This document shows positions 1 to 8,126 of a DNA stretch of 23,670 nt, piece after piece. Where the stretch lies: positions 1 through 23,670 of the IMG/VR virus record IMGVR_UViG_3300009167_000032, one strand, 5' to 3'. This DNA comes from a virus. Both the position numbers and the translations under genes were made by a program. The notes beneath the pieces were generated by a model. That model was not told where the DNA came from. It searched no databases and saw only the letters and a list, made by a program, of their open reading frames with translations. Within the stretch, counting starts at the first letter, position 1. The number at the start of each line of letters is the position of its first letter.

Positions 1-322
1 CCGTCTGCACGGTGATGCCGGTCAGCGCCGCGTCGTCGGTCAAGTCCTTGTTCGGCAACGTCAACGTGAAGTATTCGACGTACACGCCGCCGCCCGTCGC
101 GGTGAACAGGTCGTAGGTGTTCGCCGCGTTATGGAGATCGATCGTCCCCGGCTGCACGACGGAGTTCTCGCTCCACGCGATCCAATTCGTTCCATCGTAG
201 GTCTTGAACATGACCCCGGTGTCATAGCACCAGAACGAGGAACCGATCGGCGCGTCCGTCGGCTTCGTGTCGGTCGACAGACCGACGAATCTTTTTATCG
301 TCGTCACCTGATATACCGTCAT
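1..322 (-). CDS. Phage structural protein, 3' end outside window
   Basis: The reading frame opens at ATG 322 after a GGGGGAA ribosome site and runs off the left edge, so only about 107 N-terminal residues are visible. It begins MTVYQVTTIKRFVGLSTD and continues with a short-strand, threonine-rich sequence (for example FKTYDGTNWIAWSEN), which looks like a small beta-rich head or tail protein. It is the last gene seen in the late cluster, downstream of the capsid gene and four other small genes. That position favours a head-completion, decoration or tail role, but I do not recognise the family. The reading frame is certain and the function is not. The C terminus and total length cannot be given. 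Confidence 0.75.
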   Translation of the reverse strand, partial: MTVYQVTTIKRFVGLSTDTKPTDAPIGSSFWCYDTGVMFKTYDGTNWIAWSENSVVQPGTIDLHNAANTYDLFTATGGGVYVEYFTLTLPNKDLTDDAALTGITVQT

Positions 323-385
323 GCCGGTTCCCCCTCAATGTTGGCGGGGAGGTTCTCCCCGAACTCCCTCCCCGCCGTCCGGTTG

Positions 386-898
386 TTAGATCAATGCCTC
401 CGCGTATGCACCCTCGCTGATCGGAACGTACAGCAGCGTGACCTTCGACGTCGCCGTCGCTCCGGTCTGCGCCGCGCCTGCGCCGGTCAGATAGAGCACG
501 CCCGTCCCGCCTTCCGCGCCGACGTCGACGGGGGAAGTCCCGAGCGACACGGTCTGGTTCGCGGATTCGAGCGCACCCGTGGCAAGCGCATCACCCTTGA
601 CTGCGACCCGTTTCCCCCTCGCGAGGGACGTGAGCGCACCGGACGCGGTGCAGAGATCGACCGCTGCCACCGCAGGGTCGGAAGAGTCGAACCCGAACTT
701 CAGGGTCGTCGCATCCGCCGACCATGTGGTGATCGCCTCGATCCCGAGGTAGATGATCCTGATCACGCCCTTCACGGTGAAGAGCGACTGCTGCGCGACC
801 CCGATGTAGGTCGCATTGAGGAACGTGGTCGTCTGCACGCACAGACCGCGATTGATGTCCGCGACTCGTGCGATCGTGCTCGGACTGTAACTCGACAT
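386..898 (-). CDS. Probable head/tail structural protein, 170 aa
   Basis: This 170-residue protein starts at ATG 898, seven bases after a near-perfect GGAGGTGA ribosome site. It has no signal peptide or membrane segment. It is rich in Thr, Ala, Gly and Val, and the alternating pattern (VTLLYVPISEGAY near the C terminus) suggests a beta-strand fold. Low charge and position in the late operon fit a virion protein such as a decoration or head-tail joining protein. I do not recognise the family by motif. It lies 63 bases upstream of the edge gene and 39 bases downstream of the preceding small gene, and probably shares a late transcript with both. Confidence 0.75.
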   Translation of the reverse strand: MSSYSPSTIARVADINRGLCVQTTTFLNATYIGVAQQSLFTVKGVIRIIYLGIEAITTWSADATTLKFGFDSSDPAVAAVDLCTASGALTSLARGKRVAVKGDALATGALESANQTVSLGTSPVDVGAEGGTGVLYLTGAGAAQTGATATSKVTLLYVPISEGAYAEALI

Positions 899-937
899 GA
901 CTCACCTCCGTGGCTCGCCCTGTTCGGACGCAGCCGA

Positions 938-1117
938 TTAGATGTTGTCCTTCTCCGGTGTCGACTTCCACGTATCGCCCCCGCCGAACACGGGATCGGC
1001 GACCACGACGGGCGCGGGCGGCGGTGCCTCCTTCTTCCTTGCCTCCGCCTTCTCGATCTCTTCGATCGCGATCTCCCGCGAGATCTTGCGAATCGCATGC
1101 AGAATCTCTTGGTGCAT
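938..1117 (-). CDS. Small helical late protein, 59 aa
   Basis: This short gene is supported by an excellent ribosome site (AGAGGAGG, five bases before ATG 1117) and by its place in the gap between two structural genes. The first 30 residues are strongly amphipathic and charged (KISREIAIEEIEKAEARKKE) and should form a helix or short coiled coil. A proline-alanine linker (APPPAPVVVA) and a glycine-rich tail follow. It has no membrane segment. It could be a small head-associated or scaffolding-like protein, but that is only inference from its neighbourhood. No known family is recognised. Confidence 0.65.
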   Translation of the reverse strand: MHQEILHAIRKISREIAIEEIEKAEARKKEAPPPAPVVVADPVFGGGDTWKSTPEKDNI

Positions 1118-1167
1118 CCAGTCCTCCTCTGATGGGGCGGAGTCGTGAAGACCTCCGCCCCCGTTTG

Positions 1168-1662
1168 TTAGTCGACCGTCGTCGGGCTCTGCGGCGAACC
1201 GTACCGCGACCCGCTCAAGATCGCCACCGCTGAAGTGAACTGCTCCGCAGCGGGATCGACGATGTCGAGCCGGAACCCGACATGCCCCGATACCAGTTGC
1301 GAGGACTCCAGTTCGATGACGTAGAAGATGCCGGTCGTACCCGCCGGCGGGACGATGCCGGTCGTGTCGTCCACGGCAACCTTCGCGCCGAGGACGTCGT
1401 CGTTCGCGGACCCGTACGCGGTCTCGCACTTGTAGGCGGTGAAGTCGATCTTCGTGTTCGTGCCTCCACCGCCAAGCGCGGAGCACGACTCGACGGTGAT
1501 GACCCCCGCCGCTCGCGATGCCGCGCCGATCTGCACGAGCATCGTGCAGTGGGCGTACCCCTCCATGTTCACCACGTCGCTATGATGGTCCCCGCCGTTC
1601 AAGTCGTGCGGAATGACCAATTGGACGACGTGTCCGTTCTCCGCGATATTGAAACCGCTCAT
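1168..1662 (-). CDS. Head-associated structural protein, paralogue A, 164 aa
   Basis: The gene starts at ATG 1662 behind GGAGGGAGAGAC. The protein has a beta-rich composition and ends in a motif (AILSGSRYGSPQSPTTVD) that resembles the end of its upstream neighbour (TYLLDAPRFAPSPTAIA). Both proteins start with a short segment before a strand pair and have a Gly/Thr-rich middle, so they look like diverged copies. Two such genes directly downstream of a major capsid gene commonly encode decoration or head-stabilising proteins, and I infer that role here. There are no transmembrane or signal segments. Functional certainty is modest; coding certainty is high. Confidence 0.75.
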   Translation of the reverse strand: MSGFNIAENGHVVQLVIPHDLNGGDHHSDVVNMEGYAHCTMLVQIGAASRAAGVITVESCSALGGGGTNTKIDFTAYKCETAYGSANDDVLGAKVAVDDTTGIVPPAGTTGIFYVIELESSQLVSGHVGFRLDIVDPAAEQFTSAVAILSGSRYGSPQSPTTVD

Positions 1663-1680
1663 GTCTCTCCCTCCGTTTTC

Positions 1681-2157
1681 TTACGCGATGGCGGTTGGCG
1701 ACGGCGCGAACCGTGGCGCGTCGAGCAGGTACGTCACGGCGACGCGATTGTTTGCGTGCCCGCCGCTCGACCCGAGGGCGATCCACGAATTCCCCGCCGC
1801 GAGGATCGAGGCGTCGATGTAGAACGCGACCTGATTCAGTTTCGCCGGGGTCGCGTCGATGGTGTACGTCGCGGCGTCCGTCTGCCGAGTCCACAGATCG
1901 GTAGCCGCGCAGTCGAGGTTCGTCCAGATCGGGAAGGTCGCGGAGATCGCGGTCCCACCCGCAGCGGCAAGCGCCGCCGTGGACCCCTCGTGGACAGTGA
2001 GGACGAGATCCGTATCCCCGCCGCCGGAGTTCTCGGAGACGAGGATCAGCACGCCCTTCGCGCCTTTGAGGGAGATCGCATCGGACGTGTCTCCGAGAGC
2101 GTTCGACGCGGCGGGCTCGTGCCCCATGATGATCGCGATATTCTCGGGGGTCAGCAT
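1681..2157 (-). CDS. Head-associated structural protein, paralogue B, 158 aa
   Basis: This is the first gene after the major capsid gene, starting at ATG 2157 only 12 bases beyond the capsid stop, with an AAGGGGGTGA ribosome site. The N terminus (MLTPENIAIIMGHEPA) is followed by alternating hydrophobic segments (KGVLILVSENSGGGDTD) typical of beta-rich virion proteins. The C-terminal segment RFAPSPTAIA matches the pattern at the end of the next gene, which suggests duplication and divergence. Position next to the capsid gene favours a decoration or capsid-stabilising role. I cannot assign a named family. Confidence 0.75.
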   Translation of the reverse strand: MLTPENIAIIMGHEPAASNALGDTSDAISLKGAKGVLILVSENSGGGDTDLVLTVHEGSTAALAAAGGTAISATFPIWTNLDCAATDLWTRQTDAATYTIDATPAKLNQVAFYIDASILAAGNSWIALGSSGGHANNRVAVTYLLDAPRFAPSPTAIA

Positions 2158-2169
2158 GTGATCACCCCC

Positions 2170-3489
2170 TTACGATCTGGTCTGGAGCGCGATGAAGTGC
2201 GACATGGTCGCCGACGCGCCGCCCTTGTACGGCGTGAGCGCGGACGCCCGGACCGGCTGGCCGTCGACCCGCATGATGAAACGGAACACCTGCTCGTCGT
2301 ACTCGAACCGGACGTGAATGCTTACGTCCGACCGAATGCCACCCTTCTCCGCGAGGACGTACCCGTTGGCGAAGTTGCAGAGGCAGATGTCGCCGACCGT
2401 CCCGAGCGCCGCCGCCTGCTCGATGGCGATTGCCGGAAGCCCCTTGATCCGACCGTAGGGGGCGTCCGCCATGCCGCCGGGCGGGAGGTACACCGGGATG
2501 CCGCCGGTGCCGACCGAGTACGCCATCTGCGACAGTTGCGGCTCGATCGTCTGGTTGTAGACCCAGATGTAGTTCGACGTCTGGCCGGCGAACCGACGCG
2601 AGTACATCTTGTCGATGTTCTCCGCCTGCACGGTCGCCGCCTTCTGCCCCGTCTCCTTGTCGACGGTCACGAGGCACCCGGCATTGAGGAACCCGAGCGG
2701 CTGGCCCGCGCCGGTCCCGTTGACGATCGCCTCGTCGAGCAGGAACCCGAACTCGCCGATGAACGACTCGCGGATGACGCCCTCCAGTTGCGCGGCGTCT
2801 TCGAGCGACTCGTCCGTGGCGTAGCAGAGGCCGGTCAGTTTCTTCAGCGTCAGTTCGATCTTGCGGAACTTCGGCTTCTTGCCGGTGAACTGATCCGCCT
2901 CGCCCTCCCAGTACCCGACGACGCCGCCGTAGCGGGTCGACACGCGGGAGGTCTCGTCCACGCCGTTGATCTTCGTGCCGTTCGCGCCGCCGCTGATCGG
3001 CACCCTGCGGCACCGGGAGGCGAGGACGCCGGTCGTGAACACGTCCTGCAGCAGTTGCGTGGAGAAGTCCGTCTGCACGAGGAACCCGCCATCGGACGGA
3101 ACGGTCTCGGACAGCCCCGAGATGGCACGCGACTTGTACAGACGCGGATCGACGGACCCGCCGGGCAGGCCGGCGCGATACACCGCCGCCATCTGCTCAC
3201 CGAAAGACATGAACCGATCCTGCCGCCGCTCCTCTGGCGGGGTGCTTTGCGGACGCGGGCGCGACAGGGGCTGCGCGCTCGGGGCTTCGAGGTCCGTGGT
3301 CATCCGCTCCTGCCGCTCCTGCGTCGCGATGATCGTGCGCAGTTCGTCGACGCCGTCCATGAGTTCCGTCTTCAGTTTGATCTCGCTCGCGGACGGATCG
3401 CGATTCTCGGCGATGCACTTTGCATCGATGTCTCCGACCTTCTTGACGAGCCGCGCAAGATCCTCGCGGTACTGCGTGATCGTCTTCAT
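2170..3489 (-). CDS. HK97-fold major capsid protein
   Basis: This 439-residue protein has the layout of HK97-type major capsid proteins. Residues 1-105 form a charged, helical delta-domain-like segment (KTITQYREDLARLVKKVGD) that ends in a proline-rich linker. The shell domain follows, with family-typical phrases such as ETVPSDGGFLVQTDFSTQLL, then the E-loop region (KKPKFRKIELTLKKLTGLCYATDE) and GTGAGQPLGFLNA. The N-terminal domain should act as a built-in scaffold and be removed by the upstream-encoded protease. The start at ATG 3489 has a GGAGGT site. A 145-base leader separates it from the protease gene and contains two hairpins with the same loop (separate entry). In HK97-type phages it assembles into the icosahedral shell. 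Confidence 0.95.
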   Translation of the reverse strand: MKTITQYREDLARLVKKVGDIDAKCIAENRDPSASEIKLKTELMDGVDELRTIIATQERQERMTTDLEAPSAQPLSRPRPQSTPPEERRQDRFMSFGEQMAAVYRAGLPGGSVDPRLYKSRAISGLSETVPSDGGFLVQTDFSTQLLQDVFTTGVLASRCRRVPISGGANGTKINGVDETSRVSTRYGGVVGYWEGEADQFTGKKPKFRKIELTLKKLTGLCYATDESLEDAAQLEGVIRESFIGEFGFLLDEAIVNGTGAGQPLGFLNAGCLVTVDKETGQKAATVQAENIDKMYSRRFAGQTSNYIWVYNQTIEPQLSQMAYSVGTGGIPVYLPPGGMADAPYGRIKGLPAIAIEQAAALGTVGDICLCNFANGYVLAEKGGIRSDVSIHVRFEYDEQVFRFIMRVDGQPVRASALTPYKGGASATMSHFIALQTRS

Positions 3490-3551
3490 CCTGTCCTACC
3501 TCCGCATGTATTGTCAGATAGTTGAAGTCCGACCCCGACCTCGTATGCGAT

Positions 3552-3612
3552 GCGGAATGGTTTGCAAGCCGGTTCCGCTTCGCCCCCCGTATGGTTTGCA
3601 AGCCGGTACGGG
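3552..3612 (-). promoter_or_regulatory. Twin hairpins with identical loops before the capsid gene
   Basis: Two 27-base hairpins sit 63 bases upstream of the capsid start. The upstream one in transcription order (3586-3612) has a 6-bp stem CCCGTA/TACGGG. The other (3552-3578) has a 6-bp stem GCGGAA/TTCCGC. The stems differ completely, yet both enclose the same 15-base loop, CCGGCTTGCAAACCA on the transcribed strand. The loop contains the self-complementary hexamer TTGCAA. Conserved loops on compensated stems suggest an RNA element, perhaps protein-bound or a loop-loop kissing pair, that controls capsid translation or mRNA stability. Neither hairpin has a U-run, so they are not intrinsic terminators. 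Confidence 0.7.
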
Positions 3613-3634
3613 AGGATCGTGGCAAAGCCCGTTA

Positions 3635-4507
3635 TCACGCCGTCGCCTTCTCTGCCCTGTAGAACAGTTCCGTGAACTTGTCCATCACCTTCGCCGGGGC
3701 GGGAGGCGGGTCCTGCGGCTTCTCCTGCAGCCCCGGGAGGAACGCCAGCATCGTGCGCAGTTCGTCGGCGGTGAGTTCCTGCCGGTCGCGAATCTTGTCG
3801 GCGATCCGGTACAGTTCCTTCCACTCCTCCGTGATCGGCGGAGGTAGGACGATCCCGCCGGGAACGATCACGCCTCCGGGGACCAGTCCCCAGTCCGTCC
3901 TCACCGCCGTGCCGTCGCTGTTGACCCACCCCGTCGAGGCGGCTTCGCTCGACACGGTGATGGTGCCGGTGGTCGTCACGGACGGCATCTTCCCCTTGTT
4001 CTGGAACAGCGATCGCACCTGCGCGGAGGTCGTCGGATACGCGGGGAACGTCACCACGCTCACGTCGAACAGCGTGACATCCGTCAACACGCGCTCGTCC
4101 TTGTCGTAGTCGTACTCCGCCTTGTTCACGATGAACCCGAACGACATCTGATTCACATCGCCGCGCCGCATCGACACGAGCAGGTCGTTCGCCCACGTCG
4201 TCCCCGGCGGGGTGATCGTCGTCGCGAGTCCCTTGTCGTCCTCGCGCAGCGTCAGCGTCTTCGCCTTGTTCCTGCCGAGGACGAAGTTCTCGTCATGATT
4301 CACGAGGCCCCGGATGTCGTTCTCCTTGATCGTCTTCGCGAACGCCCCCGGGCGGATGGACTCGCGGAACCACCCTCCGATGTCCGCCCATGTGTTGAAG
4401 ACGGCGGCATACCCTGTGATCTTCGGAGCATCCTCCCCGTCAACGCGCAGTTCGACTTCCGACATCGGCAGGCATCTGCGTTCCACCTCGTCCACCTTGT
4501 AGTACAT
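3635..4507 (-). CDS. HK97-family prohead maturation protease
   Basis: This is a 290-residue prohead protease of the S78/U35 type, which cleaves capsid N-terminal domains during maturation. Residues 27-60 carry the usual opening (ITGYAAVFNTW and FRESIRPGAFAKTI). The catalytic histidine is H71 in NHDENFVLGR and the catalytic serine is S122 in QMSFGF. A family-typical closing segment (LFDVSVVTFPAYPTTSAQVR) follows. An unusual extension of roughly 120 residues follows the protease domain; it is Gly/Val/Pro-rich and then helical (EEWKELYRIADKIRDR), possibly a scaffold-like tail. I chose ATG 4507 because AAGGAGGT lies directly before it. An ATG at 4522 would overlap the previous stop as ATGA but has no clear ribosome site. 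Confidence 0.92.
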   Translation of the reverse strand: MYYKVDEVERRCLPMSEVELRVDGEDAPKITGYAAVFNTWADIGGWFRESIRPGAFAKTIKENDIRGLVNHDENFVLGRNKAKTLTLREDDKGLATTITPPGTTWANDLLVSMRRGDVNQMSFGFIVNKAEYDYDKDERVLTDVTLFDVSVVTFPAYPTTSAQVRSLFQNKGKMPSVTTTGTITVSSEAASTGWVNSDGTAVRTDWGLVPGGVIVPGGIVLPPPITEEWKELYRIADKIRDRQELTADELRTMLAFLPGLQEKPQDPPPAPAKVMDKFTELFYRAEKATA

Positions 4508-4518
4508 GATGACCTCCT

Positions 4519-4674
4519 TCATCTCGTCTCGTATTTCGGCAGGATCGCCTTCTCTCTTCCACGCTTCTTCTCTTCTATATCCGCCTGCGCCCGCTCGAGG
4601 ATGTCGATCGCGAGGCGAATCGGGATCTTCTTCTTGAGCAGAAAGTTCAACAGTTCCTCACGCGGGTTCGACAT
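4519..4674 (-). CDS. Small basic helical protein between portal and protease, 51 aa
   Basis: This small gene overlaps the end of the portal gene by 17 bases and begins at ATG 4674 after a strong AGGAGGAG ribosome site. The ribosome site is the main evidence that it is real. The protein is helical and charged (REELLNFLLKKKIPIRLAI, then ERAQADIEEKKRGREKA), with no membrane segment. Its stop overlaps an ATG at 4522, one possible start of the protease. Small helical proteins between portal and protease genes are common in HK97-like phages, but their roles are mostly unknown. A longer frame starting at 4719 lacks a ribosome site and is less likely. Confidence 0.7.
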   Translation of the reverse strand: MSNPREELLNFLLKKKIPIRLAIDILERAQADIEEKKRGREKAILPKYETR

Positions 4675-5980
4675 CGCTCTCCTCCTGACCTTCCTCTTCC
4701 TCCGACGTGTCCTTGCCATTCCCCTTGTTCGGAGGGACAGCAGGCGCGGGCGGCTTCAGGGCATTCTGCGGCGTCGTCATGTTCAACGGAACGACACGGA
4801 TGTCCCCGCCGGGGTACGGGTCCATGTCTTCCTTCTCCCGAATCTCGTTCGGGCTCATCGCCCCGACGTTGAACATCTTCGTATAGAAGTCCGCACGACT
4901 GGCGGAGTCGCCGCGGAGGAGCCCCTCCACGACGTGCTTGAAATACAGGCGTCCATGCCCGCGCAGGTTCTTGTCGTCCTTCGTCAGCAATTGCATATTG
5001 TAGTTCTGCTCCAGCCGCACGAGCCACGGCAGGATCGAGTCCGTCACGAAACTGATCTGTTCGCTCTCGATATTCGAGAACGACGACCGGGTGAGATCCT
5101 TGAGTTTATGCGGCGGAAGATTGAACCAGCGGGCGACCTCCGGGATCTGAAACTGCCGGCTCTCGAGGAACTGCGCATCGTCCGGTGGGACACCGAACTT
5201 CTGCACCGTCATCCCCTCCTCGATCAGCAGCAGCCGATGGGACTTCCCAAGCCCCGAGTACGCCTGCGTCAACGATTCCTGCAGATTGTTATGGGCTGCG
5301 TCCGAGAGTTTCCCGGGATGCGAGATGATCGTCCCGGGGTGGGTCCCATTCGAGAAGTACAGGGACCCGAACGTCTCCAGCGCCATGCCGAGCCCGAGTG
5401 ATCTGCGGGCCATCGCCACGACCGAGTACCCCTGAAAGCCATCGAATCCCAGCCCCGGCACATGAAGGATATTGCCCCTCGGGATGGCGACGTCCTTGCC
5501 GTCGACCCGCACGATGTAGATCATCTGCCCGTCGCGCATGATGACCCGCACGCGATTCGGAGTGATGGGCCAGAGTTGAATGATCTCCCCCATCCCGTTC
5601 CGTACGATCTCCGCGTATCCGTTTCCCCACAGAAGGACGTGGGACATCATCGTCTCGCGGAAGGCCATCGCCGTCATGTAATCGTTCGCCTGATCGTGCA
5701 TGACCCAGTACAGTCGCTGATTGTCCGCGATCTTCTTGCTCTTCTCCTTCCGCTGCATGAGATGAAGCGGAAGGGCGCCGATGCTTCCGGCGATCAGGGC
5801 CACCGCGTTCCAGACCGCCGCATAGGTCATCGCGGTCGATTCGGTCACATTCTCCCCGCTCACGGATTGCGCCCCGATCAGGTTCCACAGACTCGGGTTC
5901 CACGCCTTCTCGTTCGTCAAGGAGACGTCCCGGGTCAGGCCGTTGAGGAACCTCTCGATCCTCCCGTAGAGTCCCATCAT
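4658..5980 (-). CDS. HK97-family portal protein
   Basis: This 440-residue protein is the dodecameric portal through which DNA enters the head. Recognisable family features include YAAVWNAVALIAGSIGALPL near residues 50-70 and LLWGNGYAEIVRNGMGEI around 110-130. Later it has WFNLPPHKLKD and the GAMSPNEIREKEDMDPYPGGD turn typical of HK97 portals. The C terminus is very acidic (TSEEEEGQEESDVEPA), as in many portals. It starts at ATG 5980 and overlaps the terminase stop as ATGA, implying translational coupling. The order terminase, portal, protease, capsid is the usual one for this head type. Confidence 0.95.
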   Translation of the reverse strand: MMGLYGRIERFLNGLTRDVSLTNEKAWNPSLWNLIGAQSVSGENVTESTAMTYAAVWNAVALIAGSIGALPLHLMQRKEKSKKIADNQRLYWVMHDQANDYMTAMAFRETMMSHVLLWGNGYAEIVRNGMGEIIQLWPITPNRVRVIMRDGQMIYIVRVDGKDVAIPRGNILHVPGLGFDGFQGYSVVAMARRSLGLGMALETFGSLYFSNGTHPGTIISHPGKLSDAAHNNLQESLTQAYSGLGKSHRLLLIEEGMTVQKFGVPPDDAQFLESRQFQIPEVARWFNLPPHKLKDLTRSSFSNIESEQISFVTDSILPWLVRLEQNYNMQLLTKDDKNLRGHGRLYFKHVVEGLLRGDSASRADFYTKMFNVGAMSPNEIREKEDMDPYPGGDIRVVPLNMTTPQNALKPPAPAVPPNKGNGKDTSEEEEGQEESDVEPA

Positions 5981-7686
5981 GCCTCCCCTTGTCCGCCGCC
6001 GGGCGAGAAGGTAAGGACGCCGCGCTTCTCGTACACGCTCACATCCCCGCCAGCCCGGCTCGCCCGATCGATCGCCATAACGAGCGCCACGATGCCGTCA
6101 ATTCGTTCCGTCGATTTCGCCTTGTCCGGCTTGATATTCCCGGCGGGATCGGTGCGCACGACCGCATTGCTCGCCATCCATCGGAGGACGGGATTCCCAC
6201 CGTGCGCCAGTTCCCCGCTCAGCACGATCTTCTCCAGTTCCTTCGAGGGAGGCGACAACGATTGGTAGCCCTGCCCGATCGGGACTATCGTCAGCCCCAT
6301 GTCCTGCAATTGAGTCTGTATCCGCGAGGCTCCCCACCGATCGAACCCGATCTCCTTCACGTCGAACGTCTCTGCATCGTCGGCGACCTGCTTCAGAACG
6401 TAGTCGTAATCCACGACGTTCCCGGGCGTCGCCGTGATGAACCCCTGCCGAATCCAGACATCGTATGGAACACGATCCTGCTTGACCCTCTTCGCCACGT
6501 TGTCCTGCGGCATGAAAAACCGACAGAGGACTTTGTGTTTATCCCCGGCGCATTCCTTCGGAAAGAAATGAATGAGCGCCGTCAGGTCGGTCGTGGTCGA
6601 CAAGTCCAATCCCGTGTAGCACGTCGTCCCCCGCAGGCCATCCGCATCGACGGGGCCATCGCACCGGGCCCACGCGTCCGGCGGAATCCAGCGGACGGAC
6701 GACTCCGTCCATTGATTCATCCGCAGTCGAAGGAAACTATTCAATTGAGTCGGAAGATCACGGGCCCGTATCGCCTGCAGTCGAAGGTCTTCCCACTTCA
6801 CGCTGATGCCGAGGTTCGGATTCGCCTTGATCCAGACCGCCTCCTCCTCCCACGAGTCGTCCGTGTCCAGCGCGTAGATCATCCCGAAGTACGTTTCGTC
6901 GGGGAGGACTCCATCCAGCACCTTCTCGAGGTAAGCATGCTGATCCCAGCAGATCGTCTGCTTGTCGAATCCCGCCGTCGTGATGGCGACCTGAATGGGC
7001 TGCCGCCTCGCACCGGACGCCGTCTCCAGCAGGTCCCAGACGCCCCGGGACTTGTGGGCGTGCAACTCGTCGATTATCGAGGCGTGCGGGTTCAGCCCGT
7101 CCATCGTGTCATCGTCCGCTCCCAGCGGCTCGAACTTGGAGGCGTTCTCCTCCACCGTCAACGCCGTTCGATACAGATCGATCTTCCTTCGCAGGACCGG
7201 AGACTTCTGCACCATCCGCCGCGCCTCGCCCCAGACGATCTTCGCCTGATCCCGCTTCGTCGCGGCGCAGTACACCTCGGCCCCGGGCTCCCCATCGTAC
7301 GCGAACAGGTACAGGCCGATGCCGGCGAAGAAAGTCGACTTGCCGTTCTTCCTCGCCACCTCGATGTACCCCGTGCGGAACCGCCGCAACTTCGATGCCT
7401 TCCACTTCCAGCCGAACAGGTTCCAGAGAATGAACTCCTGCCACGGCTCGAGGCGGAAGACCTGCCCGGCCCACTCCCCCTTGCTGTGCTTCAGCAGGGA
7501 GAAAAACCGGATGACACGCTGGGCTGCATCCGAATCGAAGTAGATCCCCAACTCGTCCTGCCGCTCGATGTCCGTGAAGTATCGCTCGCACGCCAAGCGA
7601 ACCCAGCGGGACGCGACGATCTCCCCGTAGACGACCGCGCGGGCGTACTGCTCCGCCGGCGGCAGGCCGGAAGCGTCGTCTACCAT
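5977..7686 (-). CDS. terL: Terminase large subunit (TerL)
   Basis: This 569-residue terminase large subunit (Terminase_1 type) is the ATP-driven packaging motor and nuclease. The Walker A-like motif is ARKNGKST at residues 111-118. The Walker B motif is SIIDELHAH at 203-211, with acidic residues D206 and E207. A coupling segment (AITTAGFDKQTICWDQ) follows. The RNase H-like nuclease domain begins with YTGLDLSTTTDLTAL (D361), and further acidic residues lie near FDRWGAS and ERIDGIVA. Its length is normal for the family. The start at 7686 overlaps the small-subunit stop by 7 bases, and the stop overlaps the portal start. Together with TerS and the HNH protein it makes a complete packaging module, consistent with cos-type ends. 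Confidence 0.96.
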   Translation of the reverse strand: MVDDASGLPPAEQYARAVVYGEIVASRWVRLACERYFTDIERQDELGIYFDSDAAQRVIRFFSLLKHSKGEWAGQVFRLEPWQEFILWNLFGWKWKASKLRRFRTGYIEVARKNGKSTFFAGIGLYLFAYDGEPGAEVYCAATKRDQAKIVWGEARRMVQKSPVLRRKIDLYRTALTVEENASKFEPLGADDDTMDGLNPHASIIDELHAHKSRGVWDLLETASGARRQPIQVAITTAGFDKQTICWDQHAYLEKVLDGVLPDETYFGMIYALDTDDSWEEEAVWIKANPNLGISVKWEDLRLQAIRARDLPTQLNSFLRLRMNQWTESSVRWIPPDAWARCDGPVDADGLRGTTCYTGLDLSTTTDLTALIHFFPKECAGDKHKVLCRFFMPQDNVAKRVKQDRVPYDVWIRQGFITATPGNVVDYDYVLKQVADDAETFDVKEIGFDRWGASRIQTQLQDMGLTIVPIGQGYQSLSPPSKELEKIVLSGELAHGGNPVLRWMASNAVVRTDPAGNIKPDKAKSTERIDGIVALVMAIDRASRAGGDVSVYEKRGVLTFSPGGGQGEA

Positions 7687-8126
7687 TCATCAGCCCCACC
7701 TGAGCCGGCCGGGTCGATGTCGATGCGGGAGCGCGAGGACGGCGTCATCCCGAACTCGGTCAGGACCCGCAGCATCTGTTCCATCGCACGGTTCGAGATC
7801 GACAGGTACGGGGACTGAACCAAGAAGTTCCGAGGCGACTTTATGACCGTCCCGAACTTCCGCAACTTCTCCTCAGCGTCCGCCCAGCGCTCGTACGCGA
7901 TGCAATAGGCCGCCAACGCCGAGCCATCGTTTTCCGTCAGCAGTTTCTGCCGATGGAGTCGTTTCGAGATCCTCTTCCACTCCTCCAGCGCCACACCCTG
8001 CACATGAGCGGGCGGCCGGGGCATTCTCCTCTTCGGCTTCGGCTCCTCGTTCGGCAGCCGCTCCGGGCGATCCGTACCCCGCAGGACCTTGAGAACCGTG
8101 GGCAGGGGGCGTCTTCCGACGGTCAT
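7680..8126 (-). CDS. terS: Terminase small subunit, P27 family (TerS)
   Basis: This 148-residue protein opens with the P27/Terminase_4 signature TVGRRPLPTVLKVLRGTDRP, followed by PPAHVQGVALEEWKRISKRL and a helical C-terminal half. Small subunits of this family recognise packaging-site DNA and hand it to TerL. I chose ATG 8126 because the family signature starts immediately after it, and a GGTGGTGA ribosome-like site lies just before it. The frame is open further upstream, with ATGs at 8249 and 8279. The extra stretch contains G-run-encoded glycines and does not resemble the family, so I treat it as non-coding. Confidence 0.88.
   Translation of the reverse strand: MTVGRRPLPTVLKVLRGTDRPERLPNEEPKPKRRMPRPPAHVQGVALEEWKRISKRLHRQKLLTENDGSALAAYCIAYERWADAEEKLRKFGTVIKSPRNFLVQSPYLSISNRAMEQMLRVLTEFGMTPSSRSRIDIDPAGSGGADEW

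Noticed and set aside
1282-3525. Long plus-strand open frame of 747 codons
   Set aside because: It is antisense to the capsid gene and its two neighbours, is Arg-rich, lacks a ribosome site and matches no family; high G+C leaves such frames open.
5989-7818. Plus-strand open frame of 609 codons
   Set aside because: Antisense shadow of the terminase large subunit, whose own motifs are clear.
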